Assembly: GCA_002189035.1 (NCBI GenBank)
Contig: NEEC01000011.1
Coordinates: forward strand, 1,302,001-1,366,000
Direction of reading: 5' to 3'
DNA from: Utricularia gibba
Taxonomy: Eukaryota; Streptophyta; Magnoliopsida; Lamiales; Lentibulariaceae
DNA: 64,000 nt
Position 1 is the first letter of the stretch, and each line of letters opens with the position of its first letter. Under the pieces are notes generated by a model. That model did no database searches, was not told where the DNA came from, and was given only the letters and a program-made list of their open reading frames with translations. Below, piece by piece: positions 35,790 through 47,289 of this stretch. A program made the position numbers and the translations under genes.

Positions 35790-37312
35790 GTGGGTACCTT
35801 AACAAGTTGGAATTGTAGTGAAATTCTTTAAAAATATTTTAACTATCAAACAATAATTTTACAAATTTACTCATTGCATGTAAATGTGTGAGAAATCTAC
35901 TTATTTTTATTTTTCTAATTTTTTTGTTAATTTATAACAAATAAAATTGATATATTTTAACCGCTTATCAATATAAAAATAATAATTTGTAATAAGTCAA
36001 CAAAATTATGTTATAAAAAATATATAAATGAATAGAATAGATATATAAATTAAAAATAAAAAAAAGTATTGCCTTGAAAGAAAAATATATTTTCCACATA
36101 GCAAAATGTATATTTTTTTTATTTTAAAGTTGTATTAAACACTCAATCTTTACGTATTATTTGAAACAAGTACTTTTTTATTTTAAATTTGTGTTATGTA
36201 TTGAGGTCATTTTTTTTATTCTAAATTTTTATTATCAATCGATTCTTATATATTATGTGGATCAAGTATATATTTTTTATTTTAAATTTAACATGGAGTC
36301 GATCCTTAATTGTTTTTTGAATTGAGTTCATATTTTTTATTTTAAATTTGTATTATACATTATTTAATTGTTTAAAATATTTTGAATCAATTTTTCATTT
36401 TAAATTTACATTACCCATTATGGATTGTATACCAAATTTAATACAATAAAAATGATGTATACATATAATTGATATTTTGATTTCGTATTATTATTTATAC
36501 AAAAATTACAATTAATATATATTAATTGAAATTTCAATATTTTAATAAATTATTTAGTTGAATTAATATTAATTTTATAAAACATACAATTTTTAATAAA
36601 TTATAATCGAACTCTTAATTTATAAGTCCAAAAATTAGAATAACACCAAATAATTTACAATCACATATATTTAAATATAACAAAAATACAGTTCATAGAT
36701 AACCCATAACAATGTGTATATATTTAAGGCACACAAGAGTGGTTTACGCATAAACAATGCCTGTGTACATATGTGATTGCCGGACTTTATTTTATATATA
36801 CACATGTGTGGTTTAGTGATAAACCATATCATTAAGTTTGTATTATATATATAGTTTAATTTGTATCTGATTTTCGCCCTTAATAGTATGTTTTATCTTT
36901 ATTAAACCTGTGGATGAAATTGATTCATGACAAATTATATATTTTTAAAAAATTTAAATTAATTAAAATTTTGAAAATTCAATTAATTTATATTAATTGT
37001 AATTTTTGTATGAATAATAATATAAAATCAAAATATCAATTATACATATATCAATTTTTATTGTGATAAATATGATATATCAAAGTTTTATAATATAACT
37101 TGTTAAATATTACAAATTATTATTTTTATATTTATAAGTGATTAAAATACATCAATTTTATTTTTATATATTAAAAAATTTAAAAAAATTAAAAATAATT
37201 AGATTTATCATATACTTAAAAACAATAGGTAAATTTGTAACTTATTTTTTAACACTGGATATATTTGTAAGAAATCAAAATTATTTGTTATATTTGTAAT
37301 TTTTCTACCCAC
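35790..37312. mobile_element. Foldback / long-terminal-inverted-repeat element, probably non-autonomous MULE-like
   Basis: 35870-36025 is the approximate reverse complement of 37070-37240, and 36430-36560 that of 36945-37070. For instance 'ATTATTTATACAAAAATTACAATTAATAT' on the left pairs with 'ATATTAATTGTAATTTTTGTATGAATAAT' on the right. The outer right end, 'TTACAAATATA...AATTTTTCTACCC', resembles MULE-type termini; a left end near 'GTGGGTACCTTAAC' is less clear. A single-stranded loop of about 380 bases (36560-36940) lies between the arms, and the left arm is interrupted by a minisatellite. No transposase is present. Confidence 0.6.
36110..36420. repeat. About 60-bp minisatellite inside left arm of the foldback element
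   Basis: The phrase 'TTTTTATTTTAAATTTGTATTA' or close variants occurs near 36117, 36174, 36212, 36273, 36335 and 36391, each followed by a variable AT-rich spacer. The spacing of 56-62 bases is typical of a decaying minisatellite. Confidence 0.6.
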
Positions 37313-37679
37313 TTTTTTTTACTTGTATATGAATTTTAATTTTATTTTCTATTTATTTTATTAGATAAATTTGATAAATGAGATGAAAAATATTAATTTA
37401 ACACTAAATATGTGATAATTAAGTGTAAGATAGTAATGAAAATCAAATAGATAAATTAATTATATTTTTAAAGTTTTATAACTATTTTTACATTTAATTA
37501 TCATATATGTAGTATAAATGAATATTTTTCATCTTGTTTATGAAATTTATGTTATCAAATAAATATAAAATAAAAATAAAATTAATATCAGAATCCATCT
37601 ATGTAAAATGAATTTATATGATTTTTATTTAATATAAATTTTGAGTAGGTAATTTTAAAATGTCTGACAACAATCGTGG

Positions 37680-38670
37680 GTAGAAAATTAAAACACCAGG
37701 TGAACATGGGCATGAGGATGAGTTCTATCTAGGCAGCGGAGAAAGAAGTGGCAACACTTGAGTACACGGGTGATCAAGCTTAGATCATCACATCTTAAGG
37801 CTGCGCTTGAGGTTTGGTTGTAGAGTTTTGAGTCATTTGAGTCCTTATTGTGCTGTTCTATAGTGAACGTCCAGAAGGTTTTACCATGTGCAAGCCTGGG
37901 TTTTTATCTGGTTAATTGTGGTGTCCCTTCAAAATGCGAAACACTCGTCGTAGTTTGGCGACCCATCTTCAGTAGGGACCTTTGGTCTTTTTAATGGGAG
38001 TAGGGGTCGCGAGAGAGCAGAGCGTACAGCCCTGCCATAGTCGCGAGTCTCTAACTTGGGAGAAGAGGCGCTCTTAAATCCTTTGATGCAGAGCGTCAGG
38101 TGAACAAGTAGAGTATAGTAGGGCGCTTGAGAGAACCATGTCGAAGGAATTCGGCAAAATGACCCGTAACTTGGGGAGAAGGGGTGCTCTTAACTCTTTT
38201 GACGTTGAAAGCGGCACATACCAGGGGGTAGCAAACACAGGACTCTGCTAAGTGGTAACACGATGTATAGAGTCACCTGCCCGGTGCTGGAAGGTCAAGT
38301 GTTAGTTGCTTTGAATGGAAACCCTGACAAATTCCTAAGGTAGCGAAATTCCTTGTCGCATAAGTGGCGACCTGCACGAATGGTGTAACGACTGATGTGA
38401 CCCGGTGAAATTGAATTCTCCGTGAAGATGCGGAGTACCAACGGCTAAGACCGCGTGCACCTTAACCATAGCTTCGCAGTGACAACCTTGATCCAATGTG
38501 TAGGCGGTGGTGACGCGGAACGATCATTTGGGGGAGGCGGGACACTGCGAGGTGGGAAGTTTATCTGGGGGTGGGGCGGATGCCTCCTAAAGAGTAACGG
38601 AGGTGTGCGAAGGAAGGCTCAAGCCTTGATTCTGCTCGTCAGCGTAATGGTCTGAGAAGAGACCTCCTAA
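37680..38670 (+). pseudogene. rrn26: NUMT: rearranged nuclear copy of mitochondrial 26S rRNA
   Basis: From about 38085 the text follows plant mitochondrial large-subunit rRNA. It includes 'GGCACATACCAGGGGGTAGC', 'AACACAGGACTCTGCTAAGT', 'CGATGTATAGAGTC', 'CCTGCCCGGTGCTGGAAGGT', 'AATTCCTAAGGTAGCGAAAT', 'CCTGCACGAATGGTGTAACG', 'GATGCGGAGTACCAACGGCT' and 'TGCCTCCTAAAGAGTAACGG'. Many small deletions and substitutions (for example TAAGTGGCGACC) show it is not functional. A phrase beginning TAACTTGGG(G)AGAAG occurs twice (38052 and 38167), a partial internal duplication. 37680-38085 is also GC-rich and probably belongs to the insertion, though I could not place it in rrn26. It is mitochondrial rather than plastid by the wording of these blocks. 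Confidence 0.85.
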
Positions 38671-38678
38671 CTCACACA

Positions 38679-39780
38679 TCAATAACGCAACGCAACATCT
38701 GTCGCATTCCCAAAGCGTACAAAGGGGTCCTCGCTTTCCAACACTTTTAGCGCCTCTTCGGCTGCGTTGATTTCAGCCTGGAACCTCATTTTCTCTGTTC
38801 ACAAAAACTATATATTATTATTACTCATAGTTAAGAAGGAAACGACCGTCTTCGCTCACCTTGTTGCAGCTGCTTCTGGTATCTCTCTCTTTCTTGGAGC
38901 CTGTCCGCAGGATGGCTCTCCTTCATCTACAGAGATATCAGTCAAAATTATAGCGGTGTGAATTTCAGACAACAAGGGGGACTTAACGTGGATTACCTTA
39001 TCCTCCACGGATTGATGGGTAGACTTGAAGATGATGTCGTGGAATCGTTTCTTGAGAGCAATAGCACGTTGGGTCTGTTGCCACGCTTTCGTTTGGGGAA
39101 GGAAGCCTAATCGACAAGGAATCGGGATCCGGATGAGCCGACGATGAATGTAATCAACAAGGGAACAGAGTGATCTTACCCAGAGAGATATCTTTAGCGC
39201 TAGAAGGTGGACTCTCGTCTTGACTCACTGCATCAGGAGACTTAGCGCATTGTGAGTCACCGGAACTGATGGAACCATTGGACCCGACCGCCTCATTCGA
39301 ACTTCCGGGCGTGCCTTCAATCCCACAGGAATGTGTCAGGCATCGTGTTCGCTGAACAACAGGATGACGAAGATCGTTCTTAATCTTACCCTTGTCCATG
39401 ATCTTTTCCAGAGCCTGGGGCGTCGTCTCCCCTGAATCCCACATTCTTTTGAAGAACTCTTTGAGCTCTCTTGCGTACATGTGAACCCTGTCTCTGGGGC
39501 GAGTGTACATAATCCCATTGGCGAAAATCAGACGAACATCCGCCGAAAACTCGTCTGCCGTCATGTACCACCCACTCTCCATACGGCGCTTCACTTTTCA
39601 CAGATCCATCGAATACTCCAAACGATCAAAGGGGTTGCAGAAAATGGAAGCCTTGGGATGATTCTTCAGCTCCTTCAGCATCTTCCCGCAACGCTCCCTT
39701 TCCACTACGTCCATCTCCGCCCGCGCCCTCTTCGAGAATCCGCTGCCATTCTCGGGCGCCGCCTTCCGCTTGATCGTCAT
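38679..39780 (-). pseudogene. GTE-type bromodomain gene interrupted by an in-frame TGA
   Basis: Four exons, 39780-39180, 39106-38997, 38926-38860 and 38794-38679, join in phase (1, 0, 1) to 298 codons with a normal stop, except for TGA at codon 61 (39600-39598). The stop falls where GTE proteins have Gly after 'PMDL'; here the text is S-M-D-L-stop-K-V-K-R-R-M. Bromodomain remains span about residues 33-105. The ZA-loop part is shortened, and the conserved 'YNPP' Asn is replaced ('IMYTRPRDRV'). The C-terminus ('ADRLQERERYQKQLQQ', then 'EKMRFQAEINAAEEALKVLE') is the coiled, charged tail of GTE proteins. Everything else is open, so inactivation is recent, or the codon is misread, edited or a sequencing error. 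The stop codon lies 14 bases from the edge of the NUMT. Confidence 0.75.
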
Positions 39781-39934
39781 GATCGCAGTTCTTGAATGGG
39801 GAAGAAGCGGGGAACTGGGATGAGAATAAACTAATGACGCAGCCTATCAGGTGGAGAGGCCCCAATTTCTAGAGTAGATTTGTTTCCAAAGATAATAATA
39901 ATCACAAGGATATGGAATGTGTACCATCCATTTA

Positions 39935-40720
39935 TCTCTCACTGCATTTGGGTCATTTGAAACATAATCATCTTAATTTTCTATTTCATATATTCTCATC
40001 AATTTTTTACATATACAATGGTCATTTTTCTCACATATCATTTAATTAGAACATACACAAATGTTACCTTAAATGGAATAATACCTCCTTAGAGTGATTG
40101 CAACACATCCGATCTAAAAGGGATTTAATTAGAATTCATTTATTTATTAATTTTTTTACATTGACATGAACCATAAAATTAATGAATGTAGATTTATTAT
40201 TTATGATTTATTAATTTTACTATTATTATTATTATGCTCAAAAGTGAATTAATTCACCATAGTTTTAATAACAAATGTACAACTAGATTCTTACAAATAC
40301 CGTGGCATACAACACAAGTTGGAAGAATTAGACCAAATATTGAAGAAAAAAAACGAAGATAGATTGTTGTGCACATGTGCATCAGCTGCCCAAGAATAAT
40401 AAACAGATCACGAGGGAAGCTTCCAAGGGAAAAGAAAATGATTACAAAAACACACAGAAAGGGGAGAAGGGGAGATGTTTTCATTAAGCCCAATGAGGGG
40501 AAGATGACATGATTTTTTTTTAGAAGGTAGTTTTCGATCAAAAACTTTACCAATAAAATCCAAAACACAAATTTCATAATTGAACATACAATAACATCCC
40601 CAAATTAAATCTGAAAAATATTAAATCTCATTTTTTCAAACTAAAGGAACCTTACAACATTCACTTCGCAAAACAAACAAAAAATTTAATCAAACATATA
40701 CAATGTAAATCCTTAAACTC
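39935..40720. repeat. Dispersed repeat family Y, copy 1
   Basis: Matches 47870-48730 in the same orientation across most of its length, with blocks such as 'CTTACAAATACCGTGGCATACAACACA', 'CATCAGCTGCCCAAGAATAAT' and 'CATTAAGCCCAATGAGGGG'. No coding sequence. The type of element is unknown. Confidence 0.75.
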
Positions 40721-42060
40721 AAATTCCCTAAAACCATGTATCATGAATACCAAGAATGAAACTAATCTCGTTGCGGTAAATTTTCTAGTAAAAGGAAAAG
40801 AACCAAATCTTGATTCCCTCATTGTATGGAATTTCAAATCATCAAAGTGCCATTTTGAAAATTTTTGCATAAGTCCAAATTTGTTTTAATATTTTTGTTA
40901 TTTCCCTAAAAATCAAATAAATTATTGATTTATTATGAATATTAATGTTATGAGAGATAGGCATGAGTCCAATCCGCGAAATAATCAATCAAAACCGCTA
41001 GGTTCATTTTCCAAATGATGACCCCATGAGTGAATTCTCATACTGTTGCCTGGGGACTACGAAGCCGGAGCACCGAGTTATAGAAGTGGAATGATCGAAA
41101 CCTAAACAATAGGTGATTCATATATTACCTACAGAACTAACTTATTAACAAGTTGTAAATAGTTACAAAAACAATATTTAAAACTATTTTCTCAATCTTT
41201 TTTTTTTCAACTATATTCCTATATGTTTTAATTTCATATGCATTCTTCTTTTTTGTTAGTTGATTTAAAAAAAGAAAAAAATACTAAAAAAATTGCTCAT
41301 TCTATGATGTAAAACCCCATCATTGTCATCACTATCAATCATCATTGTCATCAATTCCTTTTCAACGGGTTTGAAATCTTTTGCTATTATGTGCCCCAAC
41401 ATGTTATACCGTAATGCGTAATTAGGCTCCTCCATTATTATATTTATTTCAAATAACTCGGTGCATGTCAAACATTCTATGCCAAGTGTTTTTTTCTAGC
41501 TTACCTTTGGCCACCACCATAGATTTTGTGTTTTTGTCAGTTTTCATTGACCTTATCGTTCCAGTTAGCCCACATAACAACACACAAAAAATCAGACCTT
41601 CATTTCTGTGATTCCTCCAGAGCATCTACACCATTCAGCTTTTGATAAAATACTTCTTTAAGTTTGAAGAATACTCCACTTTCCTTTTAATTTGCAGAAT
41701 GCCCTAAGGAGAAGATTGAATCTTTTTGTAGATTAATTTTATGAATATTAACAATGAATATTACGGGTTTGAAAAGTTTGTATCAAGATTAAATTTTAAA
41801 AGATAAGATTTAGAGTTTAAAATTCAGGATTTATGGTTTCTTGTTTCCAATTTAGGTTATAATGTTTACACTTTAGTTTTAAAATATAGTGTCTTGGGTA
41901 TCCACGTTTAGGGTTTAAGATTTATTTTTTGCTGGTGTATGGTACGTGTTTTAGTGATAGTTTTCAAATGTTTTTTTATTTAAGATGGTTGTTGGGTAAT
42001 GAGTTTTAAATTAAATTAGTAGTTTAAGTTAAAATTAGTTTTGAAAGTGGTTGGTTGTAG
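40720..42060. other. AT-rich spacer
   Basis: No supported gene, RNA or clear tandem structure. Several TA-rich runs and a 'TTTAGGGTTT'-like phrase (41900-41920) are visible but not informative. Confidence 0.45.
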
Positions 42061-42790
42061 CTATAGAGTAATATATGAACACACAGATACTAAACACTTG
42101 CAAGTCTGAGAATGGTCTGTGTTTCACCTGATCATTCCTTTGATGGGGAGGTCGGTATGGTCTTTTAGACAATTATATGTGGAATATTTGTATAAGATTG
42201 TCCCTTACACTGAGCTTGCTGCCAAGTAAATGTTGAGATTGGATGATTTGTTGCAGCTGATGATGGTGTAATAAATGTTGGTTCAATACATTACCATTCC
42301 TCTAACTCAAGTTAAGGTGTTTGGGAGCATAGTGACAAGGTTGGTATCAATTTCCTTGATTTTCTGCATATTTCATTGTGGTCACAATAGAATTCTCCCT
42401 AGCTGGTTGCTAGAAAGTATCCTCCCTAACTCTGCAGTGTCACTTTTTTTTTCTCTGCAATTTGAACTTCTCGCTAGCACTGATATTTTTGACTTTGTCT
42501 CTATTCTAAAAAAATATCTCGTACACTAGTTAAATCATGAAGTCCATCCTCAATGGATTGGACCTGTGCAGAGTGCCTTGACATCATACCAGAGAACTTG
42601 GGCTAATTCTAATTTTCTTTATGCAAATTGGAGTCCACATAATTTGGCTATCGGTCTCCCTTCTCCACCCTCTCATTCAAGTATTTTGCTTTATTTTTAC
42701 TAAAATCTAAATATAAAAAATCAAATAAAACCTAACATCACGCGATTAAAACCATTGTCCTTCCCATGAATACATTTTGATGATAGACTT
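42060..42790. repeat. Dispersed repeat family X, right-hand segment
   Basis: Matches 44020-44740 in the same orientation (examples: 'GAGAATGGTC', 'GATGATTTGTTGCAGCTGATG', 'CTCGTACACTAGTTAAATCATG', 'CCTTGACATCATACCAGAGA'). The left part of family X is missing here. Confidence 0.75.
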
Positions 42791-43289
42791 CCAAGGTGAG
42801 GTTTTGGAACATTTGAATCAGAATTATAGTTATACCAATTTTTATAAATAAGTATAATTAATATAATTATAAGAATTAGTTACTTTAATTTATAAATTAT
42901 AATTTTAATATAATGTAAATTAAAATAATAACATTAATTTGAATTCCAAAATTGGAAATTTTTTTTAATACAAATACAATATAAAAAACATATTTTAAAA
43001 TTTATAAAATATAATTATTAATAAATGTGGATGAATATATCATTCAATTATTAAAAATAATTCTCATATTTCAAATATGAATTTAATCAATAATAATCAT
43101 TTTAAAAAATATATTTATAAACATATATCAATTCTCATTTCATTATAATTTTTAATTTTATTAAATCAATTACGAAGTAATTTTTCCAATGTATATTATG
43201 TTATGTCTTGTCATAGTGATATTCTATTTCAAAATAAAGTAATTATGATAGAAATGTCATGTTTTTCAAATTTATTGAAACAACATGTT

Positions 43290-44740
43290 ACAACAAGTTA
43301 ATGTTGTGAGTCTTTTTTTAATCTTTATTGTACCATACATAAATCTCTTAATGATAATGCTAAGAGAGACAGATAATCACACAAAGTAATGCATGTGTAG
43401 AAAAATTGCATAAAAAAAGATAGTTCCCTAATAGGTACTTTTGAACATGGAAGGCTTGGGATATTCTTGTCAAAGATAAAAATCTGTTGAAGAAATATGA
43501 ATGAGAGTATCATCTCATGAGCATTGAAAGCTCCTAGAGGCACCTTTGAAAGAAGATAAAGACAAGAAAGGAAGACGAGTATATCAAAAGTTATATAAGA
43601 CAAGATTGTAGAGTGAAGACCAAATCATAAAAATCTTTTTGATGTTCAAATCAAAGTTTTCAGTTTTCAAATTTTTGATAGCATATTCTCAATTGCCACA
43701 TTTTTCTTAAGTCACCATTAGACATTTACATTTAAGAGCTTTGTACATGACATCTAATTCTAACTTCGGCTCTGTAGTTGGAGAGAAACCAATTTGACCC
43801 ATTGCGGGAGGGATTTGATTGGTCTCTAGCCCAATCTTTGGCAGGTAATACTTGAAATACTAGTAATGGATGCATGGTGAATGTTTTCGTAGGAAGATCG
43901 TGAAAAAATGATTTTTTACACAATAGAAATACAAGGTCAAGTTGTTCTCTAAATTCAATCTACAATTGAACGTTCTAGGGTGTTCTAGTAGCTTCCGAGA
44001 AGGTGACTTAGAGCAATATATCAAACACAAATACCAAATACTCATAACTTTGAGAATGGTCCCTGTTTAAACTGATCATTACTTTGATGAGTTGGCTAGT
44101 ATAGTCTTTGAGTCAATTGTATGTGAAATATTTCTATAAGATTGTCTTGTGTACTGTGTTTGTTGCAAATGGGATGTTGAGGTTGAATGATTTGTTATAA
44201 CTGATGTTGCTGTAGCAAATGTTGATTCAATGCATTATCATTTCTCCAGCTAAGATTTGAGTATTTGGGAGCATAGTATCTAGGCTGATGGCATTCTTAT
44301 TGATTTTTTGTATATCTCAATGTGTTCATAATATATTTCCCCCTAACTAGTTGCTAGCCAACCTCCTCCTTGACTTTGCACCATTCCTTCTCTTTTTTTT
44401 TTTTTTTTTTGCATGTTCTCTTTTCAATTTCACCTTCCTACTAGAACATGTATTTTTGACTTTACCCCTATTCTAAAAGAATATCTCGTAAATTAGTTAA
44501 ATCATGCAATCCTACCCCACTGGGCTGAAGTTGTACGGACTTCATGAAACAGTAGATGCACTTTGACATCATTTTAGAGAGAAATTGACTTAATTGAAGT
44601 TTTCTTTATGCAAAATTAAAGTTCACATAATTTGAGTTATCACCCTCTCCTCCTCCTCTCTAATTCAAGTATTTTTTTCCAAAATCTAAATATAAAATCA
44701 TTGTCCTCCTCATGAATACATTTCGATGATGCCTTCTTTA
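43290..44740. repeat. Dispersed repeat family X, longest copy
   Basis: Joins in one piece the segments seen at 34150-34410, 35090-35560 and 42060-42790. Its AT-rich left flank (42820-43290) shows no gene. A reading on the minus strand gives short peptide stretches (43732-44045) with frame breaks, consistent with the 3' region of a decayed retroelement. Confidence 0.7.
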
Positions 44741-45333
44741 ATGATGTTTAGGGACAATGGAAACACTACCACCATTTAACTAAAAGAGCACATTTAATTA
44801 TCGAGAATTTAGTGATGTTCTCACTTACACTACTCCATGGTCGAATACTATCATCTCACTTGATTCAATGGACATTTTGTATAATTGCTTCTAACCAAAA
44901 TAAATTGAATACTAGTTATTCCAATTGCTTAATACCGCTATCAAAAATACCAGCAATGATAAACAATAAAGTGGAAGGCTCCAAAATTGATTTACATAAT
45001 TGAACGATCGTCAAAAGTAATATGATGATTATGTAAAATGTCTAACTGCCCATTGAATTTCTATTCTACTTCTATCCAACTCTCAATTGAGCTCTTAGTT
45101 CACCTAGATAGTTGCAAAAACTATTGAAACTTGCTGCACACTCCTAGTGCGAGTTTGAGTGCTCCCCATTTAACACATCTCAAATTCTATATTTATATTA
45201 ATCATGATAATAACTGACTCATCCATAATAACTTCCACAATTCTTAATAAAAAATAATTGAATGTTGAATTTTTTGTCTTACCCTTTCTTCAACAACCTA
45301 CCTTAAACTAGAACAATTCTACATTCTAAGCGT
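44740..45333. other. Spacer, no gene recognised
   Basis: AT-rich, with no frames of coding character. It connects family X to a minus-strand copia tail. Confidence 0.4.
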
Positions 45334-45630
45334 TTGTCGCAAGATCAAAGCCTTGTTCAAGCTATCTTCAAAGGTAGGTTTTGTGAGCATATCCCTAAGT
45401 TGATCATCATTTTAAAGCTATGGTCTGAAATCAATTTACGGTTGAGTGTTCTAGTGTTTTCAAGTAGCTTCAAAAAAAGTATCCATCGATCAAAGCCTTG
45501 TATCACCATCTTGAAGAGATCGACCAACCAGATAGAATCTCCATGCCCTTCATTGAGCTCATCTCATTTTCCAATGTTTCCCATTCCCTAGCTTTTCTTG
45601 CCTCAATACTCTTGTTGAAAGATTTTAGCG
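45334..45630 (-). pseudogene. C-terminal RNase H tail of a copia-type element (repeat X relative)
   Basis: On the minus strand 45430-45340 reads 'NDDQLRDMLTKPTFEDSLNK' followed by A-L-I-L-R-Q, which is the typical copia polyprotein end. 45480-45630 matches 35510-35760. This ties family X to the 3' region of a copia lineage. Frame breaks show it is dead. Confidence 0.6.
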
Positions 45631-45672
45631 ACAACCTTGATCGAATGTGTAGGATAGGTGGGAGGTCGTGAC
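45629..45672 (+). pseudogene. rrn26: Second NUMT: 44-base piece of mitochondrial 26S rRNA
   Basis: The text 'AGCGACAACCTTGATCGAATG' onward to 'GGTGGGAGGTCGTGAC' matches the mitochondrial large rRNA sequence just downstream of the GCAGTGACAACC block. The first NUMT carries the start of the same stretch (38478-38500) but breaks off earlier. Its left edge is the end of a repeat X segment. Confidence 0.6.
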
Positions 45673-45689
45673 ATGTGTACAAAACTTTA

Positions 45690-46925
45690 TTTAAGCTGGG
45701 CAACAAAGAGCCCAAAAATTGATACAAGTTGATCAAGAGAAGAAAACTTGATGGAGGAAAAGTAGATGATGCAGATAAGAATCTAAGTGGTTCACCACAT
45801 GACACATGCACAAAAGATAAGGATTGTTATAGTGTTGGATATAAAAAACTCATTACTATACTAATAGGTTGTTGCATAAAACCCATTAGCATTGTTCCTT
45901 CGTCTATGGTGGATAGAACACCAATAGCATCATCTTGTTCTTCATGTTCAAGGGATATTAATTGATTCTCCAACACACCTCCCTCAAATTTGGTGGGCAC
46001 CTGAGGTAGCACACACAAGTTTGCAGACAAAAATCTGATGAGCATCGTATTGGTGAGCTTTGGTGAGAATGTCAGAAAGTTGACTTTCAAAAGAGACATA
46101 GCTTGGATAAACCTGATTTGTATATATTATGAACAGTGTGATAATCTACCTCAACGTGTTTAGTACGTTCATGAAAAAACTGGGTTTGAACGAATGGAGA
46201 TAGTAGAGGTGTTGTCACACCAAAGCGGAATCGATTTAGTGAATTCCTATCCGAGATCATCCAACAAATAGGATAAACATTGAATATCAGTAGTTGTGAT
46301 GCTCATAGCACAATATTCAGCCTTTGTAGATGATTTTGAGATGGTGCCTTGCTTCTTGAATTTCCAAGAGATGAGGTGAGAGTCATAAAAAATACAGTAA
46401 CCAATTACAAACTTTTTAGTGCGAGGACAACCAGCCCAATCAGAATTACAATAATCTTGAAGACTGCTAGTTGTAGCAGCATTGTAGTACAAACTGAGAT
46501 AGTTGTTGCACACAATACGCAATGTCTGTTGGGGTAAACCCATGATAAAGAAGTTTCCCAACCAAGCTTCTATACTGATCGACATCATGAAATGCTTTGG
46601 AACCAGTGACAAGGAAGTGGAAATTTCTAAGCATGGGAGTATCCGCAGTTTTCAATGTAGAGTATGGATTAAATTAACTCAAGATGCTATCTAAATATGT
46701 CTGTTGAGAAAGAAAGATATCTTGAGGAATTTGTTAAATTTGTATCCCCAAAAAATAACTTGTAGTACCGAGATCCTTTACTATAAATTTTTTATGTAAG
46801 GAACATTTAAGATCTTGTATAGCATCCGACGAGACACTTGTTACTAAAATATCATCAACATTTACTACCATAAGGACCAGACCTTCAGGGATGACTTTAA
46901 TAAATAGAAATGAATTTACAGTGGA
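45690..46925 (-). mobile_element. Truncated Ty1-copia fragment (RT end, RNase H, start of 3' LTR)
   Basis: Read on the minus strand: V-D-D-I-L-V-T with 'VKDLGTTSYFLGIQ' (46895-46740), then RNase H 'YCNSDWAGCPRTKKFVIGYC' and 'SSTKAEYCAMS' (46612-46247), then a decayed tail. A polypurine tract (GAGGGAGG) precedes a TGTTGGAGAATC LTR start at 45975. The LTR's far end and the 5' two-thirds of the element are absent. Frames are broken. Confidence 0.8.
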
Positions 46926-47289
46926 GTCATGATATTATCAATAAATTTTTTAATAATTATTAATTTTTTTATTTTGATATTATCAAATAATATATTTAAT
47001 AATATTAATTTTTATATTTAACTAAATATATTATGTAATATATTTTATTAATTTATAAAAAACCATAATTTAAATTACTTGATAAAATATCTCAATAATG
47101 TATAATTAAAATCAATATAATTTGTGACTTAAATAAATGAAATAAATGATTAAATTATTAGCATTTGAATATACATTGAAAATGAAATTATTTAATATAT
47201 TTTAAATACTACAAAAAAATTAAATCACATGTTAAGTAAACATTAAAATAAAATTTCAATAAATAAATAATATTCGTTTATCACTTAGA
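46926..47289. other. AT-rich spacer
   Basis: Extremely AT-rich. Nothing recognised. Confidence 0.5.

Noticed and set aside
38100-38670. Functional large-subunit rRNA gene
   Set aside because: Only fragments are present, with many deletions and substitutions in normally invariant positions.
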